Virus record (IMG/VR): IMGVR_UViG_3300045972_000282
Coordinates: 1 to 36,363 of that record
DNA from: a virus
DNA: 36,363 nucleotides
Direction: 5' to 3' (one strand)
A program made the translations under genes and the position numbers. Within the stretch, counting starts at the first letter, position 1, and every line of letters begins with the position of its first letter. The notes below the pieces were generated by a model. It was not told the origin of the DNA, did no database searches, and worked only from the letters and a program-made list of their open reading frames with translations. Shown here in pieces: positions 19,927-28,117 of the stretch.

Positions 19927-21867
19927 ATGGCAGATAAAACCATCCAACTCAAACCACAAACCCGCAGCATCACGCTTGACCGTGCTGCCGTACAACAAGA
20001 CAGCCGTACTGTCGCCCTGGCTTTTGCCAGCGAGCAGCCGGTTGAACGCTACTGGGGGATTGAAATTCTTGATATGTCCCCTGGGGCTATGCGTACCGGA
20101 AGATTGTCTGCCGGTGCTCCCCTGCTTTGTGACCACGACACCCGCCTTCAAGTCGGCATTGTCGAAAGTATTTCTATTGGAACGGACCGCGTGGCGCGTG
20201 CCGATGTCCGCTTTGGGAAGAGCGGGCGTGCCGAGCAGGAATACCAGGACGTACTCGACGGAATCAGAACCAATGTCAGCGTCGGATACATTATCCACGC
20301 CATGGTTCTTGAGTCTGAAAAAGACGACGTGGCAACGTACCGGATCACAGACTGGGAGCCATACGAAATCAGCATGGTATCGGTACCAGCTGACTATGTT
20401 GGCAGCGGTGTTGGTCGTGGCAGTGAAACAACCTGGAAGGACCAGGAGATCGCCATCACGATCAAGACCTGTGAATGTGAGCAGGAAGTAACCGAACCGG
20501 CAGAAACCGAAATCGAAACTGAAACCAGTAGTTGTGACCCCAATACCACATCAACGGAGGAAAGAACCATGTCAGTGACCACAGAAGAAAAAATCGTCCT
20601 TATCGCTAATGCCCGTAAAGAAGCCCAGGCCGATGTCCGCGAAATGCTCGCCATCGCCGCAAAACGTCCCGATGCCCTTATGGAAATGGCCCGCGAATTC
20701 ATCTCGGAAGGTAAGGGATTGGAAGAGTTCCGCGCTGCCGCCATGGAGCGACTGTTCACAGCCTCCCCTGTGCAGGTATCTGCAGAGATCGGCCTGTCCA
20801 CCCGTGAGACACAGCAGTTCAATGTGCTGCGTGCCATCAATGCCCTTGCCAACCCCGGTGACCGTGCTGCCCAGGAAGCAGCAAAGTTTGAATTCGAGTG
20901 CTCCCGTGCTGTCTCTGACAATCTTCGTAAAGCACCGCAGGGTTTCTACATCCCGATGGATGTCCAGAAACGAGACCTGACTGTTGGTACTGCAGCCGAT
21001 GGCGGATACACCAAGCAGACCACCGTAATGGGAGCTAGCTTTATCGAGATGCTGCGTAACAAGATGTATCTGCAGGAACTGGGTTGTACGATCCTGTCCG
21101 GCCTCGTGGGAGATATCGCCATCCCGAAACAGTCCGGTGGAGCTACAGCATATTGGGTGGCTGAAAACACCGCTGTAACTGAGAGCCAGCAGGTTCTTGG
21201 TCAGGTTCCTATGGCCCCCAAAACAGTCGGTACATTCACCGATATCAGCCGTAAATTGCTGCTCCAGTCATCCATCGACGTTCAAAATATGGTCTATTCC
21301 GACTTGGCAACAGTTCTGGCTCTGGCTCTGGACTATGCCGGTATCAATGGTTCCGGTGCATCCAACCAGCCACGCGGTATCATCAACCAGGCTGGCATCG
21401 GTTCTGTTGCCGGTGGTACTAACGGCCTGGCACCAACTTGGGCAAATATTGTCGGACTTGAAACAGCTGTTGCTGTTGGTAATGCCGATGTCGGTCGCCT
21501 TGGTTATCTGACCACCGCTAAAGCCCGTGGAACTCTCAAAACTACTCAGAAGGCCACAAACCTGCCTTTCATCTGGGAAAACGGAGACAAGCCTGGCGAA
21601 GGTATTCTGAATGGATACCGCGCAGTAGCAACAAACCAGGTCCCATCCAACCTGGTTAAGGGATCTTCTGGTGCCGTTTGTTCCGCGATCATCTTCGGCA
21701 ACTTTGCCGATGCTCTGTTTGGTCTCTGGGGTGGATTGGATGTTCTCGTTGATCCTTACACTGGTGGAGCAGCTGGCACCGTTCGTGTCCGTGTTCTTCA
21801 GGATGCAGACTTCGCCATCCGTCGCGCTGAGTCCTTCGCTGCAATGCTCGACGCATTGACACCGTAA
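19927..21867 (+). CDS. Prohead protease-major capsid protein fusion (HK97 fold)
   Basis: A 646-residue fusion. Residues about 1-170 form an S78/HK97-type prohead protease: H70 (LLCDHD), S118 (TNVSVGY) and the motif WEPYEISMVSVPAD (143-156). Residues about 170-300 are acidic then helical, like a scaffolding delta domain. From about 330 on lies the HK97-fold capsid protein (GGYTKQTTV ... ISRKLLLQSSIDVQNMV ... GSGASNQPRGIIN). The protease should cleave the delta region during maturation. An in-frame ATG at residue 215 with a strong ribosome site would give free capsid precursor. It is likely the most abundant virion product, followed by a GC-rich hairpin. Confidence 0.93.
   Translation: MADKTIQLKPQTRSITLDRAAVQQDSRTVALAFASEQPVERYWGIEILDMSPGAMRTGRLSAGAPLLCDHDTRLQVGIVESISIGTDRVARADVRFGKSGRAEQEYQDVLDGIRTNVSVGYIIHAMVLESEKDDVATYRITDWEPYEISMVSVPADYVGSGVGRGSETTWKDQEIAITIKTCECEQEVTEPAETEIETETSSCDPNTTSTEERTMSVTTEEKIVLIANARKEAQADVREMLAIAAKRPDALMEMAREFISEGKGLEEFRAAAMERLFTASPVQVSAEIGLSTRETQQFNVLRAINALANPGDRAAQEAAKFEFECSRAVSDNLRKAPQGFYIPMDVQKRDLTVGTAADGGYTKQTTVMGASFIEMLRNKMYLQELGCTILSGLVGDIAIPKQSGGATAYWVAENTAVTESQQVLGQVPMAPKTVGTFTDISRKLLLQSSIDVQNMVYSDLATVLALALDYAGINGSGASNQPRGIINQAGIGSVAGGTNGLAPTWANIVGLETAVAVGNADVGRLGYLTTAKARGTLKTTQKATNLPFIWENGDKPGEGILNGYRAVATNQVPSNLVKGSSGAVCSAIIFGNFADALFGLWGGLDVLVDPYTGGAAGTVRVRVLQDADFAIRRAESFAAMLDALTP
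20556..20571 (+). promoter_or_regulatory. Internal ribosome site and start codon for separate capsid precursor
   Basis: GGAGG (20556-20560), eight bases, then ATG (20569-20571), in frame at codon 215 of the fusion. Spacing and strength match real starts in this genome. Initiation here would yield a 432-residue scaffold-plus-capsid protein (20569-21867) without protease, in the excess needed for a shell. This resembles the nested C/Nu3 starts of lambda in logic. Confidence 0.7.
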
Positions 21868-21873
21868 CAACCA

Positions 21874-21899
21874 GCCGGGGCGGGTGATACCGTCCCGGC
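21874..21899 (+). promoter_or_regulatory. GC-rich hairpin after the capsid gene
   Basis: Stem GCCGGG (21874-21879) with CCCGGC (21894-21899), extended by CGG/CCG inside. There is no T run, so it is not a classic terminator. It may stabilise or process capsid mRNA or lower expression of the following low-copy genes. A similar hairpin follows the tail tube gene. Confidence 0.5.
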
Positions 21900-21922
21900 A
21901 TTACCCTATTAAGGAGGTCGCC

Positions 21923-22171
21923 GTGATTGTACAGATCACTGAAAATATATTGATTGATGGCAAGCATACACCAGCAGGCGAGGTGATCGACATCGATGAG
22001 GAAACAGCAAGCAAGCTGATCCTGATGAAGCGTGCTTCGACAGATGTTGACGAAGATGCCGCAGCCGCCGCCCAGATCCTTGTTGATGAGCAGCTCGCTG
22101 CTGATGCTGAAGCCGCTGCAAAGGCTGCTGCCGATGCTGCCGATGCTGCAGAACAAGACGAAGAAGTATAA
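21923..22171 (+). CDS. Small acidic head-associated protein
   Basis: An 82-residue protein starting with GTG (AAGGAGGT four bases upstream). Residues 1-40 form a small beta fold with an HTPAGEVIDIDEETASKLI motif seen in short phage head proteins. Residues 45-82 are a low-complexity Ala/Asp/Glu helix. It lies between capsid and head-tail joining genes, like lambda FI in place, and may assist packaging or head completion (inference). Its stop overlaps the next ATG by one base. Confidence 0.6.
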   Translation: MIVQITENILIDGKHTPAGEVIDIDEETASKLILMKRASTDVDEDAAAAAQILVDEQLAADAEAAAKAAADAADAAEQDEEV

Positions 22172-22446
22172 TGCAGTTCTCTGTTGAAGATATGGACACG
22201 ATCCTTGACGCTGTTGGCAGTGATGCTCTGCTAAACTCCACCAGCGTCAAGGTGAAGTATCGCCCGAACAGCCTGAACGAAATGGGCGTACTGACCGACC
22301 GGCCACAGGCAACTATGAAAGCGTCATTACTGGCCAGTGTAAACCTCAAAACCGCTACATTGACGGTTGCTGGTGAAACCTTCCGCATGGTCAAGCCGCT
22401 GCCCGATGGGACCGGTTTTGTCATCGTCGGACTAACAAGGATCTGA
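22171..22446 (+). CDS. Head-tail joining protein (gpFII-like)
   Basis: A 91-residue protein, beta-rich after an N-terminal helix (FSVEDMDTILDAVG), with KVKYRPNSLNEMG and a terminal ETFRMVKPLPDGTGFVIVGL. Size, position after the head genes and before the tail terminator, and the general pattern fit the FII-like adaptor that plugs the portal and offers the tail docking surface. Sequence identity to a named family is not certain. Confidence 0.55.
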   Translation: MQFSVEDMDTILDAVGSDALLNSTSVKVKYRPNSLNEMGVLTDRPQATMKASLLASVNLKTATLTVAGETFRMVKPLPDGTGFVIVGLTRI

Positions 22447-22447
22447 C

Positions 22448-22891
22448 ATGGCCTTTACCGCCCGTAAAAATATTCTTGATGATCTGGAATACCGCCTGGG
22501 CATGGTCAAAATTGCCAATGGGTATACCAGTAATATCAACCTGGTTGACCGGCAGCGTGACACGGATGCAGAACCATTCAGCATAACCGAGTTACCCGCC
22601 TTCAATGTCCGTGACCAGAAAGCCGAGATTGTCCACAACATCAGCGACGATGAGCACACCTTACCCGTAACAATCGAAATGCATACATCTTCGCGGATCA
22701 CTGCCGCTGAAGCCGAAAACCTGCTGGCAGATGTTGCCCGCTGCGTCAACCTCAATAGCAACTGGAATGGATACGCCGACGGCACAACTATCGAATCACA
22801 TGAAATCGATATAACCCAGACCGGCGACGTTATCACTGCCGGTACTGTTGACATACTGATCCATTACACCACCGACAAGGGGGCCATATGA
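22448..22891 (+). CDS. Tail terminator protein (gpU-like)
   Basis: A 147-residue alpha/beta protein: N-terminal helix (RKNILDDLEYRLGMV), beta strands with ITELPAFNVRDQKAEIVH and LPVTIEMHT, a helix AAEAENLLADVARCV, and a C-terminal strand pair. This layout and its position just before the tail tube match tail terminator/completion proteins, which cap the tube and bind the head adaptor. The next gene overlaps by four bases (ATGA). Confidence 0.65.
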   Translation: MAFTARKNILDDLEYRLGMVKIANGYTSNINLVDRQRDTDAEPFSITELPAFNVRDQKAEIVHNISDDEHTLPVTIEMHTSSRITAAEAENLLADVARCVNLNSNWNGYADGTTIESHEIDITQTGDVITAGTVDILIHYTTDKGAI

Positions 22892-23070
22892 AAATTAAAT
22901 TCACCCAGTTGCGTGAACTTGCCGACGGCAGGATTGTCAATCTCGGCGACACGCTAGAATCACCAAAGGACGGCTCTGATGAGCTGATGCAGGCATACGT
23001 GGACAACGGTATTGCCGTTCCCGCCGCCTTCGATCCCAAACCAAAGGAGGTAATCGCAGATGCCAGCTAA
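22888..23070 (+). CDS. Small hypothetical tail-region protein
   Basis: A 60-residue protein (MKIKFTQLRELADGRIVNLG...) with a short beta-like N-terminal half and an acidic/Pro-rich tail (AAFDPKPKEVIADAS). It overlaps the tail terminator stop (ATGA) and the tail tube start by 11 bases, so it is probably translated. The first 45 residues resemble in style the small protein at 21923. Function unknown. Confidence 0.55.
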   Translation: MKIKFTQLRELADGRIVNLGDTLESPKDGSDELMQAYVDNGIAVPAAFDPKPKEVIADAS

Positions 23071-24136
23071 ACAATACATGGCTATCAGCCGCCAAACAGC
23101 CCGCAACGCGATGAACGGATCGCCCACGTACCAGTTTTACAAGATCAAAGGCAAACTTGAGCCAGATCTGGATGTGAAGGAAGAGGTTGTCCGTGAATGG
23201 GCAGGGCAGGACACCGCCCAGGGAGATGCCACCCATGACCGTACATCAACCGCATGGAAGTACGGAATGGAAGCCCGCGTGTTCCCTTCCGTAGAACTGG
23301 CCCTGCTGCTTGAGTTCCTGTTCGGATACAAGTCGGCTCCGTCCGTTGTTGATGCCACCGCGAACAAGGTCATGTTCAAAACCATCTCGGAGATGTTCGA
23401 TGTGGCAGCTCCGTTGGTCGATAATGCGATCGCTTTGCTTCCACATACTGACAAGGCCGGGACCACCTACCATCAGAAGTTTATCGGTGGCCGCATCAAG
23501 GGTGGAGAACTGAACTTCAAGGGTGGCGAAGATGTCAACATGAAGCTTGATTTCATCGGTGGACCGTGGATCAGCGCCCCGGAGCAGGCTGAAGTCGCCG
23601 GAATGTCATTTCCTGCTTCCCGTCGTTTCAAATCCGGCAACCTGACATGCTTCCTGGGTACCGGCGCAACTTTGACCGGGACCGCTCCCGATTATACCGA
23701 TATCGCCCCCGGCTCCATGCCGCAGTTCAAGCCCGACGATATGACCGTCAAGTTCGAGCCTGGCATTGATGACAAGTTCAAGATGAATGGTGAAGACGGC
23801 CCGAGCGTTACCGAGCGAACCGGTTCATGGAAGATCACCGCAGAATGGACCATCGATTTCAGCGACCCTGCCTCCGGCTGGTCTTCATATGATGCATGGT
23901 TCGCCCGTTTTTCCGCCATCCAGTATGCCGCTCTGATGTTGAAGGTTGACAGCGGGGAGGTCGCCGGTTCCACAACCCAGACTCGCCAATTGCTGCTGTA
24001 TGTCCCTAAAGGAAAGATCAGCAACGATGCTGTCGATCGCAAGAACGACGGCAGTAAAACCAAGATCAAGTTCAAGTATGAAAGCCTGGTCGATCTGACC
24101 GTCAATGCCTGTGCCGTAGCTAAACTGGTTTACTAA
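23060..24136 (+). CDS. Major tail tube protein
   Basis: A 358-residue tail tube protein. The N-terminal region has a tube-like start and the GHRQ-type loop region is replaced by DTAQGDATHDRTSTAWKYG. Beta-rich segments with MKLDFIGGPW and FEPGIDDKFKMNGEDGPSVTERTGSWKITAEWTIDF follow. The length fits two-domain tubes. Strong AAGGAGGT (23044-23051) precedes the ATG, as expected for an abundant protein. It is followed by a GC-rich hairpin and then the chaperone genes, the canonical order. Subunits stack as hexamers around the tape measure. Confidence 0.8.
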   Translation: MPAKQYMAISRQTARNAMNGSPTYQFYKIKGKLEPDLDVKEEVVREWAGQDTAQGDATHDRTSTAWKYGMEARVFPSVELALLLEFLFGYKSAPSVVDATANKVMFKTISEMFDVAAPLVDNAIALLPHTDKAGTTYHQKFIGGRIKGGELNFKGGEDVNMKLDFIGGPWISAPEQAEVAGMSFPASRRFKSGNLTCFLGTGATLTGTAPDYTDIAPGSMPQFKPDDMTVKFEPGIDDKFKMNGEDGPSVTERTGSWKITAEWTIDFSDPASGWSSYDAWFARFSAIQYAALMLKVDSGEVAGSTTQTRQLLLYVPKGKISNDAVDRKNDGSKTKIKFKYESLVDLTVNACAVAKLVY

Positions 24137-24143
24137 CCATATA

Positions 24144-24167
24144 AGCCCCTCTCTCCGGAGGGGGGCT
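24144..24167 (+). promoter_or_regulatory. GC-rich hairpin after the tail tube gene
   Basis: Arms AGCCCCTC (24144-24151) and GAGGGGGGCT (24158-24167) pair with two unpaired G. No T run follows, so attenuation or 3' mRNA protection is more likely than full termination. It lies between the tail tube stop and the chaperone ribosome site (AAGGAG). Confidence 0.5.
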
Positions 24168-24181
24168 GCAAAGGAGCAACA

Positions 24182-24610
24182 GTGAAAGTCAAAAACAACC
24201 GCCATGTATACCGTTATGTACCAGACTTCAAAGCCGTAGTTGATGGCGAAACCGTTTCCAACCGCAGGCTCCCGGCTGAAGATCAGATCGTTGTCAAGCT
24301 GACGGTGATCACCATCGATGAAGACGACGCCAATCAACGTGCCATGTTCCTGGCCATGAAGAAATTCAGCCCGGACAAAGCGCAGGAACTGAGTGAAAAG
24401 CGCCTGAATGAATTGCTGGAAAAGAAGTTCCATGGTGTTGAAGGCTTGGAAGTTGAAGGAATCTCCAATGAAGATCTGAATTGCTGGGAAGGGTTTCGGC
24501 AGGAAGCGCCCCGCAGCATAGTACAGGACGTGATCGCCGCGCTACGTTCGGAAGAGATCCTGAGCGAAGGTGAGCAAAAAAACTTTTTGCCGGGGTCAGA
24601 TGGTCTCTGA
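24182..24610 (+). CDS. Tail assembly chaperone, short form (gpG-like)
   Basis: A 142-residue protein starting with GTG and AAGGAG upstream. The N-terminal half is mixed beta (HVYRYVPDFKAVVDGETV ... IVVKLTVITIDEDD); the C-terminal half is helical (KAQELSEKRLNELLEKKF). Position between tail tube and tape measure is diagnostic of the G-type chaperone, which coats the tape measure during tail assembly and is absent from virions. Eleven codons before its stop lies an A AAA AAC slippery heptamer in the correct frame, leading to the long form. Confidence 0.85.
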   Translation: MKVKNNRHVYRYVPDFKAVVDGETVSNRRLPAEDQIVVKLTVITIDEDDANQRAMFLAMKKFSPDKAQELSEKRLNELLEKKFHGVEGLEVEGISNEDLNCWEGFRQEAPRSIVQDVIAALRSEEILSEGEQKNFLPGSDGL

Positions 24611-24621
24611 TCTGCTCCGGC
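24577..24621 (+). promoter_or_regulatory. Programmed -1 frameshift signal (slippery site plus stem-loop)
   Basis: The heptamer A AAA AAC occupies 24577-24583 with zero-frame codons CAA AAA AAC. After a five-base T spacer a stem-loop follows: GCCGG (24589-24593) with CCGGC (24617-24621), and TCAGA (24596-24600) with TCTGA (24606-24610) around a five-base loop. Heptamer type, phasing and spacing all match efficient bacterial -1 signals. The zero-frame stop (24608-24610) lies inside the stem. Confidence 0.88.
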
Positions 24622-25023
24622 CACTCCGGCAGCCCCTTCGAGTGCAGCGGCTGCAGCGATGAACAAAGGGAAGAACAAAACTGCGGCAACCATCAGCGGT
24701 TGCTGCATGAAATCCTGATCGGTGATGAATGGGATCAGGTGCCGGTAGACTACCACTACCTGTGGCAAAAGAAGATTGAAGACCTGAAGTTTTTCGCATG
24801 CCCCCTGTCGGTGATCACTGGCGAAACATGGGAGCTTTTGCGGATTGTCAATATGTGTACCAACGCAGCTGGAGAAATAATCCATCTGCCCGAGCCTGAA
24901 TATTCCATCCTGGACCAGTCGCCCCGATTTCTGAAAGCAGTTGAAATAGTCCGCCGTGAACGTAACAGCGAATGGTTCCGACAGCTGCAGCAAAAGTGGG
25001 CACAGGATAACAGCAAAGCATAA
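24583..25023 (+). CDS. T-extension of the tail chaperone, made by -1 frameshift (gpGT-like)
   Basis: After slipping, reading continues LFAGVRWSLICSG ... and runs open to 25023, giving a GT-like fusion of about 280 residues with the 24182 product. The extension holds Cys-rich segments (SPFECSGCSDEQ ... NCGNHQ) and then HEILIGDEWDQVPVDYHYLWQKKIEDL. There is no ribosome site for independent expression of this frame. In lambda the T part binds the tail tube protein and G binds the tape measure. The Cys cluster (CSGH, CSGC, NCGNH) may bind metal. It ends 14 bases before the tape measure ATG. Confidence 0.85.
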   Translation, partial: LFAGVRWSLICSGHSGSPFECSGCSDEQREEQNCGNHQRLLHEILIGDEWDQVPVDYHYLWQKKIEDLKFFACPLSVITGETWELLRIVNMCTNAAGEIIHLPEPEYSILDQSPRFLKAVEIVRRERNSEWFRQLQQKWAQDNSKA

Positions 25024-25037
25024 CCACGAGGCCAGCC

Positions 25038-27359
25038 ATGTCTGCTGATAAAGAAGTCACTTCCAAACTGGTAATGCAGGGCGACAACACCGGCCTGGTT
25101 TCCGCCATGCAAAAGGCGGAAGCGCAGGTCAAGATGTTCGAAGGTTCTGTGGCCAACGTCTCTGGCACACTCGGCAAGTTGACCGGGGTTGTCGGCATGA
25201 TCGGTGCCGTGCTGGCCGGTGGTGCCATGTTCAAAGATGTCGTCAACGAGACCAACAAGTGGACCGGCGAAGCCATGAAGCTTTCCAAGATGCTGGGCAT
25301 CACCACGGAAGAGGCCAGTGTTTTAAATCTGGCCCTGGGTGATGTGTACCTGACCATGGAAGATATGACCGCCGGATCTGCTGCCCTCACGAAAAACACC
25401 CTCAAGAATAAAGAGGTCTATGAGCACTACGGTATCGCCCTGAAGGATGCCAACGGTCAACAGCGATCGACGCTGGATATCATGACCGATGTGAACGCCA
25501 AGCTATTGACCGTCAAGGAAGGCCGTGATCGTGAGATTGCTGGCCTACAGTTGTACGGTAAAGGGTGGAATGATGCCCGTGGCTTACTCAAGTTGACCGC
25601 TGAAGCCATGGACGACGCCCGCAAGAAAGCAGAGGAGTTGCACATCATTGTCGGGCCTGAAGCGGTAGCGCGCACCAAGGCATACAAAGCCGCCATGAAT
25701 GACGTGGAAGATATCTTCATGTCTATGAAAATACAGGTGGGAAACCAGCTGCTTCCAATCCTCACCAACCTGGGGGTGTGGTTCAACGATGTCGGGCCCA
25801 CTGCTCTTTTCCTTTTTGAAGGTGCCTTGAAAGGCATCATGACGTTTGTGCATAGTGTGACCCTGGGTGTCAATATTTTGTGGGAAGTCTGGAAATCGTT
25901 CTGGGCTCAATTTTCTGCCACGTCTCAATCTCTGGTCGGAGTTGTTTCCAACGTTCTTTTGGGCGATTTCAAACAGGCGGCTGACTGGGCAAAATGGGGG
26001 TGGGGCGAGGTTACCAAAGCCGGTGAAACTGGCTTCGATAACATTGTCAGCAAAGCCACTGCCACAAATGAACAGCTTCAGAAATTATGGGGATTGAAAC
26101 AGCCCCGCGCTCGTGCTGAAAAACCATCCAACCAAACCGCCCCTGTAGACCCATACGACAAGGAAGCTAACTCCGGACTGATGGCTGCCGAGGATGCCAG
26201 GTTGAAAGCGGTGTTATCCGGTATTAAGTCCCGTGAGCAGGCCGAAAAGGAAGGCGCAGCCACATCAATTGTCGAGTGGGAATATTTCTACAAGACTGGG
26301 ACGCTGATGGAACTGGCATTCCAGGAAGAAAAAAACCGCATTGAAAAGGCCGCCCTAGAGAACACCATCGCGCTGATCGGGACGGAGATATCGGAGATTG
26401 AAAAATCCCGTGATGTCAAAATTGGATTAGCGAAGAATGGAAATGAACAGGAAAAGATTCGGCAGGACTCGAAAAAAGAAGCCGAAGAGAAAAAAGCCGA
26501 ACGGGCGAAGTTATATCAGGAGCTATACCGGCTTGATGTCCAGTACCAGACCGATACGGACAACCTTAAAACCCAAAAGTTGATTGACGATAATGCATCC
26601 CTCGGGATGTGGGCAGCTATCAAGGCCGAAAATTATAAACTGGCTCTTGACCAGGAGCGTGAATTTTTAGCGCTACAGGATGAAATGAGGGGGTCCGCAT
26701 TATCAACAGAATTGCTCCGTATTGACCGTGAAGCTCTGGCCCGTGAGCAAAGCTGGGCAATGAATACTGACAGCTTCGCAGTATATGAAGCCCGTATGAC
26801 CCAGATCACCATCCATGCCGAACAGCAGCGCACCAAAGCGAAGCAGCAGGAAACCTCCCGCCAAATGCAACTGGCTGCAGGTGGTTTTGGTTCCATGGCC
26901 TCCATTGCAGATTCCTTTTACCAGCTCTCTGGCAAAAAGAGCAAAGAGGCGTTCGTCGCGTATCAGGTCATGAAGTCCGGTGAAACTGTTATTTCGACAG
27001 CAGATGCTGCCATGAAAGCATACAGCTCAATGGCTTCCATCCCATATGTCGGGCCTGCCCTGGGTGCTGCCGCTGCTGCTGCTGCAGTTATGGCTGGCGC
27101 TGTACAGCTTCAAAGCATCTGGAGCGCATCACCTGAAGGCGGTGGAACATTGGCCAGCGTTTCTGGGGGTGGTGTCTCGGCTGGTGCTTCAGATGGTCTT
27201 GTCACTCAGCCGGTGGCACAACAGACACAAACCCCCGCGCAATACACCATTGTCCTCAATAACCCCATCGGAGAACGTCGCTGGTTTGAAGACAACCTGC
27301 CGGACATCCTCAAAGACATGAAGAGCAGAAATATCGACGCGGGGGTAGCTTACGCATGA
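25038..27359 (+). CDS. Tape measure protein
   Basis: A 773-residue protein. The N-terminus (KLVMQGDNTGLVSAMQKAEAQVKMFEGSV) is typical of tape measures. A Gly-rich hydrophobic segment (about 50-70) and a region with DIMTDVNAKLLTVKEGRDREIAGLQLYGK (about 150-185) are followed by Lys/Glu-rich coiled coils (about 380-620). A hydrophobic C-terminal part (VGPALGAAAAAAAVMAGAVQ, about 672-692) precedes a processed-looking tail. It sets tail length and probably helps DNA cross the membrane. By the usual 0.15 nm per residue, the length predicts a tail near 115 nm. It overlaps the next gene by four bases. Confidence 0.9.
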   Translation: MSADKEVTSKLVMQGDNTGLVSAMQKAEAQVKMFEGSVANVSGTLGKLTGVVGMIGAVLAGGAMFKDVVNETNKWTGEAMKLSKMLGITTEEASVLNLALGDVYLTMEDMTAGSAALTKNTLKNKEVYEHYGIALKDANGQQRSTLDIMTDVNAKLLTVKEGRDREIAGLQLYGKGWNDARGLLKLTAEAMDDARKKAEELHIIVGPEAVARTKAYKAAMNDVEDIFMSMKIQVGNQLLPILTNLGVWFNDVGPTALFLFEGALKGIMTFVHSVTLGVNILWEVWKSFWAQFSATSQSLVGVVSNVLLGDFKQAADWAKWGWGEVTKAGETGFDNIVSKATATNEQLQKLWGLKQPRARAEKPSNQTAPVDPYDKEANSGLMAAEDARLKAVLSGIKSREQAEKEGAATSIVEWEYFYKTGTLMELAFQEEKNRIEKAALENTIALIGTEISEIEKSRDVKIGLAKNGNEQEKIRQDSKKEAEEKKAERAKLYQELYRLDVQYQTDTDNLKTQKLIDDNASLGMWAAIKAENYKLALDQEREFLALQDEMRGSALSTELLRIDREALAREQSWAMNTDSFAVYEARMTQITIHAEQQRTKAKQQETSRQMQLAAGGFGSMASIADSFYQLSGKKSKEAFVAYQVMKSGETVISTADAAMKAYSSMASIPYVGPALGAAAAAAAVMAGAVQLQSIWSASPEGGGTLASVSGGGVSAGASDGLVTQPVAQQTQTPAQYTIVLNNPIGERRWFEDNLPDILKDMKSRNIDAGVAYA

Positions 27360-28117
27360 AAGGCCGTCCATCCTTCATCTATTCAATCGCTCCGGTAACC
27401 GCTACCGCTGCCGCTTCCGATACTGCCAGCGGATATGCTGCCCAGAACATCATGGAAGCCTGCGAAGATACCAGCTGGAAACCAGCCAATATCACCGGAA
27501 GCAAAACCATCAACATCAATCTTGGTCTGGTGTTGCCACTCGGTGCCGTGGCGATCCTGGGCCAATACCTGAACGGAATCACCCTGGAGATCCGTGGCAG
27601 CAACGACAATTTTGTTTCTGATAACGTCCAGCTTTCGGCCCCGACGGTAATCAACTCCCCGACTTTCAACACCGCTTATCGGCTTTTCACGGGCGTTGAT
27701 TACCAGTATATCAGCCTGATCATGTCCGGTTTCGGTGCATCATCCGAAATCATGCATGTTGCAGCTTGCCGTGAAGTCTCCCTGCCGTACCTGGAAGACA
27801 ACCACGATGCCGAAAGTTATCAGCCCACCGGAACGCATTTGGTAGCTCCATCAGGTGTGTATCTGGGATCATCCCAGCAATCCACCATGCGCAACCTGAC
27901 CCTTGACTTCGGCCAGATCCCGACAAGCATGTTCCCTGCGTTCCAACTCTGGGCTGAAGCCTGCATTAAGACCATGAAGCCTTTTTTCTATGTTCCGGAT
28001 GTTGATCAGCCCGAATGTCACTTCGGCTGGGCTGATGCTAAATACAAGTTTTCCGCCCCCTCTAAACTTGGCCGGCACAAGATCGCCGCCATACCCTTCA
28101 CATCGAGGCTGGCCTGA
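27356..28117 (+). CDS. Distal tail / minor tail protein
   Basis: A 253-residue protein directly after the tape measure (ATGA overlap), the position of distal-tail proteins. Residues about 10-140 resemble a discoidin/galactose-binding-like beta-sandwich (ASDTASGYAAQNIMEACEDTSWKP ... NINLGLVLPLGAVAILG ... LEIRGSND). Residues about 150-253 are mixed beta (VYLGSSQQSTMRNLTLDFG, FFYVPDVD). It would form the hub at the tube tip on which the tail-tip protein is built. A sugar-binding-like fold at this place could also touch the host surface; both roles are inferred. Confidence 0.6.
   Translation: MKGRPSFIYSIAPVTATAAASDTASGYAAQNIMEACEDTSWKPANITGSKTININLGLVLPLGAVAILGQYLNGITLEIRGSNDNFVSDNVQLSAPTVINSPTFNTAYRLFTGVDYQYISLIMSGFGASSEIMHVAACREVSLPYLEDNHDAESYQPTGTHLVAPSGVYLGSSQQSTMRNLTLDFGQIPTSMFPAFQLWAEACIKTMKPFFYVPDVDQPECHFGWADAKYKFSAPSKLGRHKIAAIPFTSRLA

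Noticed and set aside
24700-25023. Independent gene for the T-frame starting at TTG 24700
   Set aside because: No ribosome site, and the frame is open back to the slippery heptamer. The frameshift product explains it better.
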